Shown here piece after piece: positions 1 to 9,160 of a DNA stretch of 64,000 bases. The notes under the pieces were generated by a model. It was not told where the DNA came from and did no database searches. It worked only from the letters and a program-made list of their open reading frames with translations. Every line of letters begins with the position of its first letter. The stretch's first letter is position 1. A program made the translations under genes and the position numbers. The DNA lies in assembly GCF_018613235.1 (NCBI RefSeq), contig NZ_JAGGQP010000007.1:61335-125334 (forward strand), in the 5' to 3' direction. The DNA comes from Bacillus sp. ISL-41 (lineage in GTDB: Bacteria; Bacillota; Bacilli; Bacillales; Cytobacillaceae).

Positions 1-267
1 TCTTTGGGGATTCCCAGCATATTGATTCCAAGCCCATATGTAACCGACAATCATCAAGAAAAAAACGCCCGGGCATTAAGTGAAAATGGAGCAGCCAAAT
101 TGCTGCTTGAAAAAGATCTCACAGGTCCCAAACTGGTTGAAAGCATTGACCATATTCTGGGACGTGAAGAGAAGCTGGCAGAAATGAAAAAGGCCGCAAA
201 AAAACTAGGCATTCCTGACGCTGCCCAGAGACTGTACCGTCTCATGGAGGAATTAGCGAAAAAGTAG
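1..267 (+). CDS. murG: MurG C-terminus (partial, 5' end outside window)
   Basis: This is the last 88 codons of the undecaprenyl-PP-MurNAc-pentapeptide:UDP-GlcNAc transferase, which makes lipid II on the inner face of the membrane. The segment carries the family block [15 protein letters not shown] followed by LLEKDLTG; the Gln and Asn in this block belong to the UDP-GlcNAc-binding pocket of the GT-B C-terminal domain. The frame is open from base 1 and ends at TAG 265-267. The next gene downstream is murB, as in Bacillus dcw clusters. The true start lies upstream of the window. Confidence 0.93.
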   Translation, partial: SLGIPSILIPSPYVTDNHQEKNARALSENGAAKLLLEKDLTGPKLVESIDHILGREEKLAEMKKAAKKLGIPDAAQRLYRLMEELAKK

Positions 268-326
268 CCTATAGGCATGCAACTGCATAAACTGTTCAAA
301 AGCTGTCTCGTGAAAGGAAGGGTATT

Positions 327-1235
327 ATGAAGGATCTAGCTAGCAAACTTAGAGATTTGAGCATCGGTTCTATAAAAGAAAATGAACCGCTCGCAAACCA
401 CACCTCGATGAAAATAGGCGGACCTGCTGACATACTTATTGAACCTTCATCAATAGAAAATCTAGGAAAAGCGGTTGAAGTCATTAAGAATTCTGGTGTT
501 AAATGGACCGTAATCGGCAGAGGATCGAATCTCCTCGTTTCAGATAAAGGAATTGAAGGTGTTGTCATTAAGCTGGGTTCCGGACTTGATGATTTGGAGA
601 TTGATGGCACAAGAGTGACAGCAGGCGGAGGCCTTTCCCTGGTCAATTTTGCGATCACTATCAGCCGCAAAGGGCTTTCAGGACTGGAATTCGCCGGCGG
701 AATTCCAGGGTCGATTGGCGGTGCGGTTTATATGAATGCCGGAGCACACGGATCGGATATTTCACAAATCCTCGAGAAAGCTTATGTGCTTTTTGAAGAT
801 GGCTCTCTTGAATGGCTCTCTAACGAAGAGATGAAATTCTCATATCGAACATCAGTCCTTCAGAAAGAAAGACCAGGAATTGTTGTAGGAGCCATTTTCC
901 AGCTTGAAGAAGGGAATAAGGATGAAATTGTCGCGGAGCTGCAAAAAAACAAGGATTATCGAAAAGAAACACAGCCATATAACTTTCCAAGCTGCGGCAG
1001 TGTCTTCCGGAATCCACTGCCAAATTATGCTGGTAATTTAATCGAAAAATCAGGCTTAAAAGGCCATCAAATTGGCGGAGCACAAATCTCCGAGCTTCAT
1101 GCGAATTTCATTGTAAACAAAGGAAATGCCAAGGCGGAGGATGTTCTCGGTCTGATACAGCATGTAAAGGACACAGTCCTCGATTTACATGGTGTGAAAA
1201 TGGAGACAGAGGTAGAAATTATCGGCCGGAAATAG
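327..1235 (+). CDS. murB: UDP-N-acetylenolpyruvoylglucosamine reductase
   Basis: Cytoplasmic FAD enzyme that reduces UDP-GlcNAc-enolpyruvate to UDP-MurNAc with NADPH. It has 302 residues, the usual length for the Bacillus type. The FAD-binding segment shows [12 protein letters not shown] (about 65-76) and [21 protein letters not shown] (about 118-138, here in two overlapping parts). The catalytic serine is Ser225 in SCGSVFRNP, and the glutamates near the C-terminus (ETEVEIIG) supply the second catalytic acid. The ATG follows a GAAAGGAAGGG ribosome site. It lies 59 bp after murG and is followed by a terminator, so it probably ends a murG-murB transcript. Confidence 0.96.
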   Translation: MKDLASKLRDLSIGSIKENEPLANHTSMKIGGPADILIEPSSIENLGKAVEVIKNSGVKWTVIGRGSNLLVSDKGIEGVVIKLGSGLDDLEIDGTRVTAGGGLSLVNFAITISRKGLSGLEFAGGIPGSIGGAVYMNAGAHGSDISQILEKAYVLFEDGSLEWLSNEEMKFSYRTSVLQKERPGIVVGAIFQLEEGNKDEIVAELQKNKDYRKETQPYNFPSCGSVFRNPLPNYAGNLIEKSGLKGHQIGGAQISELHANFIVNKGNAKAEDVLGLIQHVKDTVLDLHGVKMETEVEIIGRK

Positions 1236-1306
1236 CAGGAAAGAGGTTCAGGCTGTCAATTTCTGTGATATAATAATTCATTAGATTAGGATGCTTACCT
1301 GATAGA

Positions 1307-1348
1307 AACGGCATGGCCAATTTTCATGCCGTTGGTTCTTCTTTTCTT
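1307..1348 (+). terminator. Rho-independent terminator after murB
   Basis: A perfect 9-bp stem, AACGGCATG with CATGCCGTT, spans 1307-1333 and has a 9-nt loop. A T-rich tract, GGTTCTTCTTTTCTT, follows. It lies 70 bp after the murB stop and separates murB from divIB. The remainder of this roughly 250-bp gap shows nothing else I can name. Confidence 0.75.
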
Positions 1349-1485
1349 AGTGTGCTGCTGTACATAGCTTAATTGATTTAAATTTATGAGGCAGCTCCTG
1401 ATCTAAATTATTATATAACGATGGCTATAACCTGCATGAGCAAGAAAAAAGGAGTTTTCTTCAGAGAAGGGGTTCAGCCGATAAA

Positions 1486-2289
1486 GTGGGGATTGAAATG
1501 GACAAGAGGAAAATCGTCTCGATTGAAGACCGGATTCCAAAGTTAAAACATCAAAGGCGCAAGAAGGCCAATCGCAGGCTTATCATGCTGCTGGCTATGT
1601 TTTTTATATTAATAGCCGGTGTTATCTATTTTCAATCACCGCTTAGCAAGGTGAAGGATATTACTGTTTCAGGAAATGAATCCTATTCTTATGAACATAT
1701 CGTTGAAAAAAGCGGAATCTCCTTCGACACGAATGTGTGGAAAATCAGCAAGGGTGAAATCGAAGGGGAACTGGAAAAAATCCAGGAGATCAAGCAAGCT
1801 ACAGTGAACATAAAGCTTCCGAATACAGTCGACATCGTGCTTGAAGAATATAGCAGGCTAGCCTATATTTCAAAGGGGAAGAATTTTTATCCGGTTCTTG
1901 AAAATGGGAATATCCTAGGTGAAAAACAGATGGATGAAATCCCTGTCAATGCGCCCATTTTATTTGGATTCAAAGAAGGGAAAGTCCTGGATGAAATGAT
2001 TGCTGCATTGGAGGAACTTCCAGAAGTGGTGATGAATTCAATTTCTGAAATCCACTCACAGCCAATTAAAACGGACCGATATCTCATTAAGCTGTATATG
2101 AATGATGGATATGAGGTGAATGCTTCGCTCAGGACTTTTTCTGATAAAATGGCCCATTACCCATCAATCGTCAGCCAGCTTGACCCTTCCAAGAAGGGTG
2201 TGATCGACCTTGAGGTTGGTTCCTATTTTAAAGCATATGAAGCAGAGGAAGCTGAGGAAGTTGAAATTGAAAAAGAAAATGAACAGTAA
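1486..2289 (+). CDS. divIB: Cell division protein DivIB (FtsQ family)
   Basis: Bitopic membrane protein of the divisome that associates with FtsL/DivIC. The N-terminal cytoplasmic tail is basic (KLKHQRRKKANRR), followed by one membrane segment at about residues 31-48 (LIMLLAMFFILIAGVIY). Next comes a POTRA-type domain beginning SPLSKVKDITVSGNESYSYE, then the beta domain. The C-terminal tail is acidic (EAEEAEEVEIEKENE). The start is uncertain. GTG 1486 lies 13 nt after AGAAGGGG, whereas ATG 1498 has GTGGGG at a better 6-nt spacing; the ATG start would give a protein beginning MDKRKIVSIEDR, more like the Bacillus homologue. Its end overlaps ylxW. Confidence 0.93.
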   Translation: MGIEMDKRKIVSIEDRIPKLKHQRRKKANRRLIMLLAMFFILIAGVIYFQSPLSKVKDITVSGNESYSYEHIVEKSGISFDTNVWKISKGEIEGELEKIQEIKQATVNIKLPNTVDIVLEEYSRLAYISKGKNFYPVLENGNILGEKQMDEIPVNAPILFGFKEGKVLDEMIAALEELPEVVMNSISEIHSQPIKTDRYLIKLYMNDGYEVNASLRTFSDKMAHYPSIVSQLDPSKKGVIDLEVGSYFKAYEAEEAEEVEIEKENEQ

Positions 2290-2971
2290 TCGTGTAATTC
2301 TTTCGATTGTTTTCCTGGTCCTGGGCTTCATGGTCGCTTTTTCATTCCGTGTCACGCAGGACGAGGGAGACAAAAGCCAGGGTCTTACGGACAGACAGTG
2401 GGAGAAGCACTTAAGTTTGAGGAATGATTTAATAGAGCAGGAAGAAAAAAACCGAGAGCTCCAGAAAGAGTTGAATGCCAAGCAGGAAAAGGTGAGGGAA
2501 ATAGAAGCCAGTCTTTCCAAAGAGGCTCAAGTTTTCTTTAACATGGCTGAGGACGCTGAAAAATACCGTATGTATCTCGGAAAGGTGAAGGTCAGCGGAA
2601 AAGGTGTAAAAGTAACACTGGCTGATGGAGAGTATGACCCTGATGAGAAAAATATCAATAATTATCTTGTCCATGAGCACCATGTATTCAAGGTGATCAA
2701 TGAACTGTACATTTCAGGTGCAGCAGCTATTGCTGTGAATGGTCAGCGAATCTCACACAATTCCTATATATTGTGTACAGGCCCTGTTATTACTGTTGAT
2801 GGCTACCAGCATCCTGCCCCATTTGAAATCACTGCGATTGGCGACCCCGATGTTCTTTCCTCCGCTCTTAATATTACCGGTGGGGTAAAAGATCAGCTTG
2901 TGAATGACCAAATCGTTTTTTCCTTAGAAGAAAAGGAAGACATTCATATCGATCCAATTTTGGGCAAATGA
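2279..2971 (+). CDS. ylxW: DUF881 family protein (YlxW type)
   Basis: Membrane-anchored protein of unknown biochemical role, typical of the dcw cluster in Bacilli. An N-terminal hydrophobic segment (VILSIVFLVLGFMVAFSF, about residues 5-22) is followed by a charged coiled coil (about 35-80, EEKNRELQKELNAKQEK) and the DUF881 domain with KVSGKGVKVTLADG and NELYISGAAAIAVNGQRIS. I chose ATG 2279, which overlaps the divIB stop by 11 bp, because extending upstream would place lysine-rich residues before the membrane segment. Translational coupling with divIB is likely, since the nearest GAGGAAG is 18 nt away. The family assignment is firm; the function is not known. Confidence 0.88.
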   Translation: MNSNRVILSIVFLVLGFMVAFSFRVTQDEGDKSQGLTDRQWEKHLSLRNDLIEQEEKNRELQKELNAKQEKVREIEASLSKEAQVFFNMAEDAEKYRMYLGKVKVSGKGVKVTLADGEYDPDEKNINNYLVHEHHVFKVINELYISGAAAIAVNGQRISHNSYILCTGPVITVDGYQHPAPFEITAIGDPDVLSSALNITGGVKDQLVNDQIVFSLEEKEDIHIDPILGK

Positions 2972-3083
2972 TCATCATCATTACTAACTTCCCAAATAGG
3001 AAAGCCATAAATGTTTAGTCAAGGCATTTTGTTATGGATTAGACAATGTAATAAAAGGCTTTATAGAAAGCAAGGTGAAAGCA

Positions 3084-3818
3084 TTGGGCGGACCAAGGAA
3101 TCTTAGCTTCAGCGTTATAGCTGCTATCATTGGATTAATGGTCGCCATTCAGTTTCAAACCGTGAAGGAACCGGAAGTCAGGGATACACGCGACACTTGG
3201 CAGCTTCGGGAAGATTTAATGAAGGAGAAGGAATTACAGTCCAAGCTGCTTCTCGAAATCAGGTCAAATGAAGAGAAAATTGCTAAGTATGAAACTGAGA
3301 GGCAGCAAAGCAAGGAAGAAGTGCTTCGGGAAACACTCTCTGAATTAAAGGAAGAGGCAGGATTGACAAAGGTCACCGGACCTGGTCTCACGCTTTCGAT
3401 CGAACCTGCTTTCAGTCTTATTGTCGAAGGTGACAATCCACCTTCAGTTTCTCCGGATATGCTCAAAAGGCTGTTGAATGAATTGAACTTATTTGGCGCA
3501 AAGCATGTCTCCGTAGATGGTGAAAGAGTAATTAATACAACGGTCATCCGGGATATAAACAGGGTGACAAAAATTAATGGCCATTCCTTGAATCGTTTTC
3601 CAATAGAAGTTAAGGTGATCACGGAAAATGGTGACGCAGCCGAAAAGCTATACAATCGTATGAAGGTTTCCGGGGTTGCCGAGGACTTCTTCATCGACAA
3701 TTTGGAAGTCAAGGTGAACAGGCCTGTTGGTGATCTGGTTGTACCTGCATATCAGGACACAATCAGGATCAGATACATGGAATCTGCTAAAACAGAAAAA
3801 GAGGGAGGCAACGGGTAA
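3084..3818 (+). CDS. ylxX: Second DUF881 family protein (YlxX type)
   Basis: Paralogue of the preceding gene with the same architecture. It has a hydrophobic N-terminal anchor (LSFSVIAAIIGLMVAIQF), a coiled coil (about 35-90, rich in E/K/R/Q) and a DUF881 domain with VTGPGLTLSIEP and LFGAKHVSVDGERVINTTVI. I prefer the TTG start at 3084 because AAGGTGA at 3072-3078 lies 6 nt before it; a GTG at 3075 would overlap that ribosome site. The TAA stop overlaps the ATG of sbp (TAATG), indicating coupled translation. Function is unknown; a role near the septum is only inferred from the neighbours. Confidence 0.87.
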   Translation: MGGPRNLSFSVIAAIIGLMVAIQFQTVKEPEVRDTRDTWQLREDLMKEKELQSKLLLEIRSNEEKIAKYETERQQSKEEVLRETLSELKEEAGLTKVTGPGLTLSIEPAFSLIVEGDNPPSVSPDMLKRLLNELNLFGAKHVSVDGERVINTTVIRDINRVTKINGHSLNRFPIEVKVITENGDAAEKLYNRMKVSGVAEDFFIDNLEVKVNRPVGDLVVPAYQDTIRIRYMESAKTEKEGGNG

Positions 3819-4168
3819 TGTGGCTTCCAATCATGGGATTGATCATCGGTGTCATCATTGGGCTATTAACCGATATCCGAATTCCGGAAGAATATTCCAA
3901 TTATTTATCAATCGCGATCCTTGCTGCCCTCGATACTTTGTTTGGCGGGATTCGCGCCCAGCTGCAAAATATTTATGATGAAAAAGTTTTCGTATCAGGT
4001 TTCTTTTTTAATATAGTATTAGCAGCAAGTTTAGCTTTTCTAGGTGTCCATCTTGGTGTAGACTTGTATTTAGCAGCAGTTTTTGCCTTTGGGGTAAGGC
4101 TGTTCCAGAATATAGCCGTCATCAGGAGAATAATATTGACGAAATGGTCAACGACAAGTGAAAAGTAG
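3818..4168 (+). CDS. sbp: Small basic protein Sbp (DUF1290)
   Basis: A 116-residue integral membrane protein with about three to four hydrophobic segments: 1-18, WLPIMGLIIGVIIGLL; about 28-45; and about 62-100, FFFNIVLAASLAFLGVHLGV and LYLAAVFAFGVRLF. It has a basic C-terminal tail (RRIILTKWSTTSEK). It is the DUF1290 protein always found between the DUF881 genes and ftsA in Bacillus. The ATG overlaps the stop of the upstream gene, with GGGAGGCAACGGG just before. The biochemical role is not established. Confidence 0.9.
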   Translation: MWLPIMGLIIGVIIGLLTDIRIPEEYSNYLSIAILAALDTLFGGIRAQLQNIYDEKVFVSGFFFNIVLAASLAFLGVHLGVDLYLAAVFAFGVRLFQNIAVIRRIILTKWSTTSEK

Positions 4169-4188
4169 AAAAAAAAATGATATTTTAA

Positions 4189-4216
4189 AAGGGAAATATT
4201 TAATTGTGACGAATAA
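4189..4216 (+). promoter_or_regulatory. Candidate sigmaH-type promoter for ftsAZ
   Basis: AAGGGAAAT (4189-4197) resembles the sigmaH -35 element (RnAGGAWWW), and GACGAATAA (4208-4216) fits the -10 element (RnnGAATWW). The spacer is 10 nt, one shorter than usual. B. subtilis ftsAZ is known to have a sigmaH promoter that is used as sporulation starts, so the position makes sense, but the match is imperfect. Confidence 0.35.
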
Positions 4217-4305
4217 AGTAATGTAATTAAAAAATGAAACGCAATTAGATAGTGGTTCGAAATTGTTGTTCAAACACTAGGAATTGATGAAGGAGGTGCC
4301 ACAGA

Positions 4306-5589
4306 ATGAACAGCAATGATATATACGTCAGTCTTGACATCGGTACATCCAGTGTGAAGGTAATCATTGGAGAAATGGTCAATGACACATTAAATATAAT
4401 TGGTGTTGGCAATGTTAAGTCCGAAGGGTTAAGGAAGGGCTCCATTGTTGATATAGATGAAACCGTTCATTCTATTAAAAGGGCAATCGAACAAGCTGAA
4501 AGAATGATAGGTTTAAAGATTAACCAGGTGATTGTTGGGGTCACCGGCAATCATGTTTCCCTGTTGCCATGCCATGGTGTGGTTGCAGTTTCCAGCGACA
4601 ATCGCGAGATCACGAACGAGGACGTGGCGAGAGTCATTGATGCTGCACAGGTGGTATCGATTCCTCCAGAGCGAGAGATAATAGACGTTATTCCTAAGCA
4701 ATTTATCGTGGACGGTCTTGATGAGATCAATGATCCAAGAGGCATGATCGGTGTCAGGCTTGAAATGGAAGGAACGATTATTACTGGATCAAAGACTATC
4801 TTACATAATACTCTTCGTTGTGTTGAGCGGGCTGGACTTGAGATCGTGGATATTGGCCTGCAGCCGCTTGCTGCTGGAGCGTTCGCGCTTTCAAAGGATG
4901 AAAAGAATATGGGTGTAGCAATGATTGATATCGGCGGCGGCTCATCAACGGTCGCTGTTTTTGAAAACGGGCACCTAAGAGGTACATCAGTCATTCCGGT
5001 TGGAGGAGACCATATCACTAAAGACTTATCAATCGGTTTGCGTACTACAACTGAAGAAGCGGATAAATTAAAATTGAAGCATGGACATGCCTTTTATGAC
5101 CATGCATCGGAAGAAGAAGTATTCGAGGTTTCAATTATCGGCAGCGACCAGCAGCAGCAGTTTAACCAGCTGGAAGTGGCAGATATCATCGAGGCCAGAA
5201 TGGAAGAAATTTTCTCCCTTGTCCAAGATGAATTGAAACATATGAACATAAGGGACCTGCCAGGCGGATTTGTCCTGACAGGTGGAACAGCCAATATGCA
5301 GGGGGTTCTGGAGCTTGCCCAGGATATTTTCCAAAGCAGGATAAGAATCGCCATTCCAGACTATATCGGTGTAAGGGAACCTCATTACACCACAGCAGTC
5401 GGCTTAATCCAATTTGCATATAAAAACGCAAAATTAAAAGGAAAGAAAATGGAAGCAGCTTTTAGTGAAATGGAACCAAAAGAAAAGAGAGTACAAAAAC
5501 AGCCGCATCCAAAATCGAAGCCTGAGAAACAGCCTGAAGAAAAAGTCACCTCAAGAATGAAGAAATTTCTTGGCTACTTTTTTGAATAA
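4306..5589 (+). CDS. ftsA: Cell division protein FtsA
   Basis: Actin-like ATPase that tethers FtsZ filaments to the membrane. It has 427 residues. The ASKHA fold shows phosphate-1 DIGTSSVKVIIGE (about 10-22), the 1C domain typical of FtsA after about residue 85, phosphate-2 AMIDIGGGSSTVAVFENG (about 204-221) and the adenosine motif GGFVLTGGTANMQG. The C-terminus has a charged linker (KRVQKQPHPKSKPEKQPEEK) and ends in an amphipathic membrane-targeting helix, SRMKKFLGYFFE. The ATG is preceded by a strong GAAGGAGGTG. It is 40 bp upstream of ftsZ, in one operon. Confidence 0.97.
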   Translation: MNSNDIYVSLDIGTSSVKVIIGEMVNDTLNIIGVGNVKSEGLRKGSIVDIDETVHSIKRAIEQAERMIGLKINQVIVGVTGNHVSLLPCHGVVAVSSDNREITNEDVARVIDAAQVVSIPPEREIIDVIPKQFIVDGLDEINDPRGMIGVRLEMEGTIITGSKTILHNTLRCVERAGLEIVDIGLQPLAAGAFALSKDEKNMGVAMIDIGGGSSTVAVFENGHLRGTSVIPVGGDHITKDLSIGLRTTTEEADKLKLKHGHAFYDHASEEEVFEVSIIGSDQQQQFNQLEVADIIEARMEEIFSLVQDELKHMNIRDLPGGFVLTGGTANMQGVLELAQDIFQSRIRIAIPDYIGVREPHYTTAVGLIQFAYKNAKLKGKKMEAAFSEMEPKEKRVQKQPHPKSKPEKQPEEKVTSRMKKFLGYFFE

Positions 5590-5629
5590 TCAGAGCTAAC
5601 AGGAAATCGGCGAATTAGGAGGATTTGTC

Positions 5630-6772
5630 ATGTTGGAATTTGATACGAATTTAGATTCACTTGCTACTATAAAAGTTATCGGTGTTGGCGGCGGCGGAAA
5701 TAATGCGGTTAACCGAATGATCGAACACGGTGTCCAAGGTGTGGAATTCATCGCGGTCAACACAGACGCACAAGCACTTAACCTTTCCAAAGCTGAAATC
5801 AGAATGCAAATCGGCGCAAAATTGACGCGCGGACTTGGTGCAGGAGCCAATCCCGAGGTAGGCAAAAAAGCTGCCGAGGAAAGCAAAGAACAAATTGAAG
5901 AAGTGCTAAAGGGCGCAGACATGGTATTCGTCACAGCTGGTATGGGCGGAGGCACTGGTACTGGTGCAGCGCCAGTAATCGCACAGATCGCCAAAGATCT
6001 TGGCGCATTAACAGTTGGTGTAGTTACACGTCCATTTACTTTTGAGGGCCGCAAGCGTGCTGGACAGGCAGGCGGTGGAATCTCATCGATGAAGGAAGCA
6101 GTAGATACATTGATCGTCATTCCTAACGACCGGTTGCTTGAGATTGTTGACAAGAGCACTCCGATGCTTGAAGCATTCCGTGAGGCGGACAACGTTCTTA
6201 GGCAGGGTGTCCAGGGTATATCTGACTTGATTGCTACTCCTGGGTTGATCAACCTTGACTTTGCCGATGTTAAAACAATCATGTCCAATAAGGGTTCAGC
6301 GTTGATGGGAATTGGTGTTGCTGCGGGTGAAAACCGTGCTACTGAAGCAGCTAAAAAGGCTATTTCCTCACCATTGCTTGAAACTTCACTTGATGGTGCC
6401 CAAGGTGTTCTTATGAATATCACTGGCGGAACGAACCTTAGCTTATACGAGGTACAAGAAGCTGCCGACATCGTCGCCACTGCTTCAGACCAGGATGTAA
6501 ATATGATCTTCGGTTCTGTCATCAATGAAAGCTTAAAAGATGAAATAATCGTTACGGTGATTGCAACAGGCTTCAATGAGGAAGTCGTCCAGCCTAAGCC
6601 GACAAGACCAGGTTTTGGCGGACAGCAAAAGCCAGGTATGGGCGCTGTCAAGCGCGAACAGCCAAAACGTGAAGAAATCCAGCAGGAAGCACCAAGAAGC
6701 AATCAGTCGCCACAGGGTGAGGATGCTCTTGATATCCCAACATTCCTGCGTAACCGCAACAGAAGACGCTAA
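5630..6772 (+). CDS. ftsZ: Cell division GTPase FtsZ
   Basis: Tubulin homologue that forms the Z ring. The N-terminal GTPase domain carries [12 protein letters not shown], the signature GGGTGTG at residues 106-112, and the synergy loop [11 protein letters not shown]. Glycine-rich C-terminal core follows, then a variable linker rich in K/Q/E/P. The protein ends with the conserved C-terminal peptide DIPTFLRNR plus a basic tail RRR, which binds FtsA, SepF and other partners. It has 380 residues, the usual length. A strong AGGAGG precedes the ATG, and the gene is followed by a clear terminator. Confidence 0.98.
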   Translation: MLEFDTNLDSLATIKVIGVGGGGNNAVNRMIEHGVQGVEFIAVNTDAQALNLSKAEIRMQIGAKLTRGLGAGANPEVGKKAAEESKEQIEEVLKGADMVFVTAGMGGGTGTGAAPVIAQIAKDLGALTVGVVTRPFTFEGRKRAGQAGGGISSMKEAVDTLIVIPNDRLLEIVDKSTPMLEAFREADNVLRQGVQGISDLIATPGLINLDFADVKTIMSNKGSALMGIGVAAGENRATEAAKKAISSPLLETSLDGAQGVLMNITGGTNLSLYEVQEAADIVATASDQDVNMIFGSVINESLKDEIIVTVIATGFNEEVVQPKPTRPGFGGQQKPGMGAVKREQPKREEIQQEAPRSNQSPQGEDALDIPTFLRNRNRRR

Positions 6773-6783
6773 TATTACTGCAG

Positions 6784-6815
6784 AAGGACATAGCCGAAAC
6801 GGCTATGTCCTTTTT
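6784..6815 (+). terminator. Rho-independent terminator after ftsZ
   Basis: A 12-bp perfect stem (AAGGACATAGCC / GGCTATGTCCTT) with the loop GAAAC is followed by a T run. It begins 11 bp after the ftsZ stop. Confidence 0.9.
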
Positions 6816-6979
6816 AATGTTCCAAAGCACTTGCTAACACAAAATTCTTTAGGCTGTCCCAGAAAAAATATTGGTTTGCTATTAAATCAAAGATTCTTTC
6901 TGCTCTTATAAATAATAATCTGAAAATTGACAAAATCCGAAGGTAAAAGTGAAAATCTCTGTTGTTTTGTTGCCATAAT

Positions 6980-7012
6980 ATGACACACTTCATAGGTCAA
7001 TGACGATATACT
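6980..7012 (+). promoter_or_regulatory. Candidate Spo0A-dependent spoIIG promoter region
   Basis: The gap between ftsZ and spoIIGA (6816-7288, about 470 bp) holds no convincing gene. Within it, ATGACA (6980-6985) and TATACT (7007-7012) form a sigmaA-like pair with a 21-nt spacer. The B. subtilis spoIIG promoter is known for a 22-nt spacer that needs Spo0A~P for use. A TGACGAT at 7001-7007 is one base from the 0A box TGNCGAA. A separate TTGACA lies at 6927-6932 without a good -10. This is inference from a weak match. Confidence 0.33.
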
Positions 7013-7288
7013 TTTCCGTAACGGAATGATAGAGCAAAAGGAAATCGTTTAATAAGTGCTTGCCATGTGGCTGCTTACATTGCCCGACGCCAGCTTGGTT
7101 ACAACAAAATCAGAATTTAATAGGGTTAGCCAGAGTGAAAATGGCATGCTTGCATATTTTAGCAAGTAGAAGCTGGATGCTGGCTCTGCAGCAGATAAGG
7201 GCAGAAAAGGCGCTTGAGGAGATCAGTACCTGTATAAGCGTATAGAGTCTATACACAGGCGCTTGCGCTTTTCTTAGGGGGATGAGAG

Positions 7289-8227
7289 GTGAAGGTATAT
7301 CTGGATGTCATCTGGGCTCTGAATCTATTATTTGATACATTCCTTCTTTACCTGACTGCCATCATCCTGAAAAGACAGGTTAAGCTTTGGAGATTAGGGT
7401 TGGGAGGGGCTATTGGTTCATTGCTCATTATATTAGCTATTACTCCTTTTCATGCTGCATCGGGGCACCCAGCAGGGAAATTGTTCTTTTCGATCATGAT
7501 GGTCCTGGCAGTCTTTGGATATAAAAGATTCCGTTTTTTCTTAAAGGCGCTGATGACTTTTTATGTAACGACCTTTCTGCTTGGGGGCACCTTGACAGGA
7601 GTACACTACTTTATCCAATTTGATATGAACCTGGCATCGAGTGTTGCTATGAATCATATTAAAGGATTTGGTGATCCAATCAGCTGGCTGTTTGTATTGC
7701 TCGGGTTTCCGCTCGCATGGCATTTTTCGAGGCGGAATATTGAACAATTTGAAATGACAAAGATTAAGTATGATTCACTTGCAGAAGTTGACGTGAAGTT
7801 CATGGAATTGGATTTCAGCGTAAAAGGACTGATTGACAGCGGCAACCAGCTATATGACCCAATTTCTAAAATGCCAGTCATGATTTTATCTATTGCAAAT
7901 TGTTTGGACAGTATGCCAGGTGAACTCAGAAGGATTGCGCAAAATCCTGATTGTGTTTTGTCAGGGGATGGGAATTTTTCGCCTCAGTTGGAAAATCGGA
8001 TGAGAATCATTCCATGCAAGGTGGTTGGACAAGAGCATCAGTTAATTATTGCTTTTCATCCTGACAGCATTAAAATCACCACAAACGAAGGTACTTATAT
8101 TGCTGAAAAGGGTTTAATATCCTTTACTGTACAAGAATTATCGGCAGATGGCAGTTTCCAATGCATTATCCACCCTAAAATGCTGGCAGGGATGTCAAAG
8201 CCAGAGCGGGCGGAGAAGGTAAGTTAA
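7289..8227 (+). CDS. spoIIGA: Sporulation sigma-E factor-processing peptidase SpoIIGA
   Basis: Membrane-embedded aspartic protease that removes the pro-sequence of sigmaE in the mother cell after a signal from the forespore. The first roughly 150 residues form about five membrane segments (for example [15 protein letters not shown] and [13 protein letters not shown]). The C-terminal protease domain has the catalytic Asp183 in [11 protein letters not shown]. It has 312 residues, the normal size. The GTG start is preceded by AGGGGG at a 7-nt spacing. sigE follows after 44 bp, giving the classic spoIIG operon. The bpr protease gene found before spoIIGA in B. subtilis is absent here. Confidence 0.95.
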   Translation: MKVYLDVIWALNLLFDTFLLYLTAIILKRQVKLWRLGLGGAIGSLLIILAITPFHAASGHPAGKLFFSIMMVLAVFGYKRFRFFLKALMTFYVTTFLLGGTLTGVHYFIQFDMNLASSVAMNHIKGFGDPISWLFVLLGFPLAWHFSRRNIEQFEMTKIKYDSLAEVDVKFMELDFSVKGLIDSGNQLYDPISKMPVMILSIANCLDSMPGELRRIAQNPDCVLSGDGNFSPQLENRMRIIPCKVVGQEHQLIIAFHPDSIKITTNEGTYIAEKGLISFTVQELSADGSFQCIIHPKMLAGMSKPERAEKVS

Positions 8228-8271
8228 TATTACTATACTCAGAAATACATAATTTAGAAGGAGGACAATCA

Positions 8272-8991
8272 ATGAAAAATTTGCGGCTTCGGTTATCCTA
8301 TTACTGGTATAAATTATTAATTAAACTAGGCTTGAAAACAGATGAAATATATTATATCGGCGGTAGCGAAGCGTTGCCACCTCCTTTAACGAAAGAAGAG
8401 GAAGAAGTGCTGTTGCATAAACTGCCAAACGGGGATAAAGCAGCTCGGTCGATCCTGATAGAAAGGAATTTAAGACTCGTTGTCTACATCGCACGTAAAT
8501 TCGAAAACACAGGCATCAATATAGAAGACTTAATCAGTATTGGAACAATCGGTTTAATTAAAGCGGTTAATACCTTTAACCCAGAGAAGAAAATCAAGCT
8601 GGCGACCTATGCATCCAGATGTATTGAAAATGAGATCCTTATGTATCTGCGCAGGAATAATAAACTTCGGTCAGAAGTTTCCTTTGATGAGCCGCTGAAT
8701 ATTGATTGGGATGGAAATGAACTCCTGCTGTCCGATGTTCTTGGTACAGATGATGATATTATCACTAAGGATCTTGAATCCAATGTTGATAAAAAATTGC
8801 TGGTTAAAGCGCTGCAGCAGCTTTCTGACCGTGAAAAGCAAATCATGGAATTGCGATTTGGCCTTGGAAGCGGCGAGGAAAAGACACAAAAGGATGTCGC
8901 AGATATGCTGGGTATATCACAGTCCTACATTTCACGTCTTGAAAAAAGAATCATCAAACGTTTGCGTAAAGAATTCAATAAAATGGTATAG
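8272..8991 (+). CDS. sigE: RNA polymerase sigma-E factor (pro-form)
   Basis: First mother-cell-specific sigma factor of sporulation, made as an inactive pro-protein. The N-terminal pro-sequence is amphipathic ([17 protein letters not shown]), and the expected cleavage is at Tyr27-Tyr28 in DEIYYIGG. Region 2 includes [16 protein letters not shown] and [18 protein letters not shown]. Region 4 includes [20 protein letters not shown] and the helix-turn-helix [19 protein letters not shown]. It has 239 residues, as in B. subtilis. AGAAGGAGG precedes the ATG. It is co-transcribed with spoIIGA. Confidence 0.97.
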   Translation: MKNLRLRLSYYWYKLLIKLGLKTDEIYYIGGSEALPPPLTKEEEEVLLHKLPNGDKAARSILIERNLRLVVYIARKFENTGINIEDLISIGTIGLIKAVNTFNPEKKIKLATYASRCIENEILMYLRRNNKLRSEVSFDEPLNIDWDGNELLLSDVLGTDDDIITKDLESNVDKKLLVKALQQLSDREKQIMELRFGLGSGEEKTQKDVADMLGISQSYISRLEKRIIKRLRKEFNKMV

Positions 8992-9160
8992 CAGAAAAAT
9001 TTTCACCAAAAAATTTTTAACGTTGATAACCCTGATAAAATAGCGGTTCTACTGGACAATTCTTCCTGAAACCAATCCAGGCTTCAGGTAAATAGTGCAT
9101 ATTTTTCCTTCTTGCGGAGATACTGATTTTTGACAGCAGCTCCTGTGAGGAGGGAAAAGA

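Noticed and set aside
5596..6702. 368-codon ORF on the minus strand opposite ftsZ
   Set aside because: It is the antisense shadow of a highly conserved gene with strong codon bias; its serine/proline-rich product matches nothing.
7060..7245. 61-codon ORF in the ftsZ-spoIIGA gap
   Set aside because: No ribosome site, cysteine- and tryptophan-rich composition unlike neighbours, and no recognisable product; it most likely lies in regulatory DNA.
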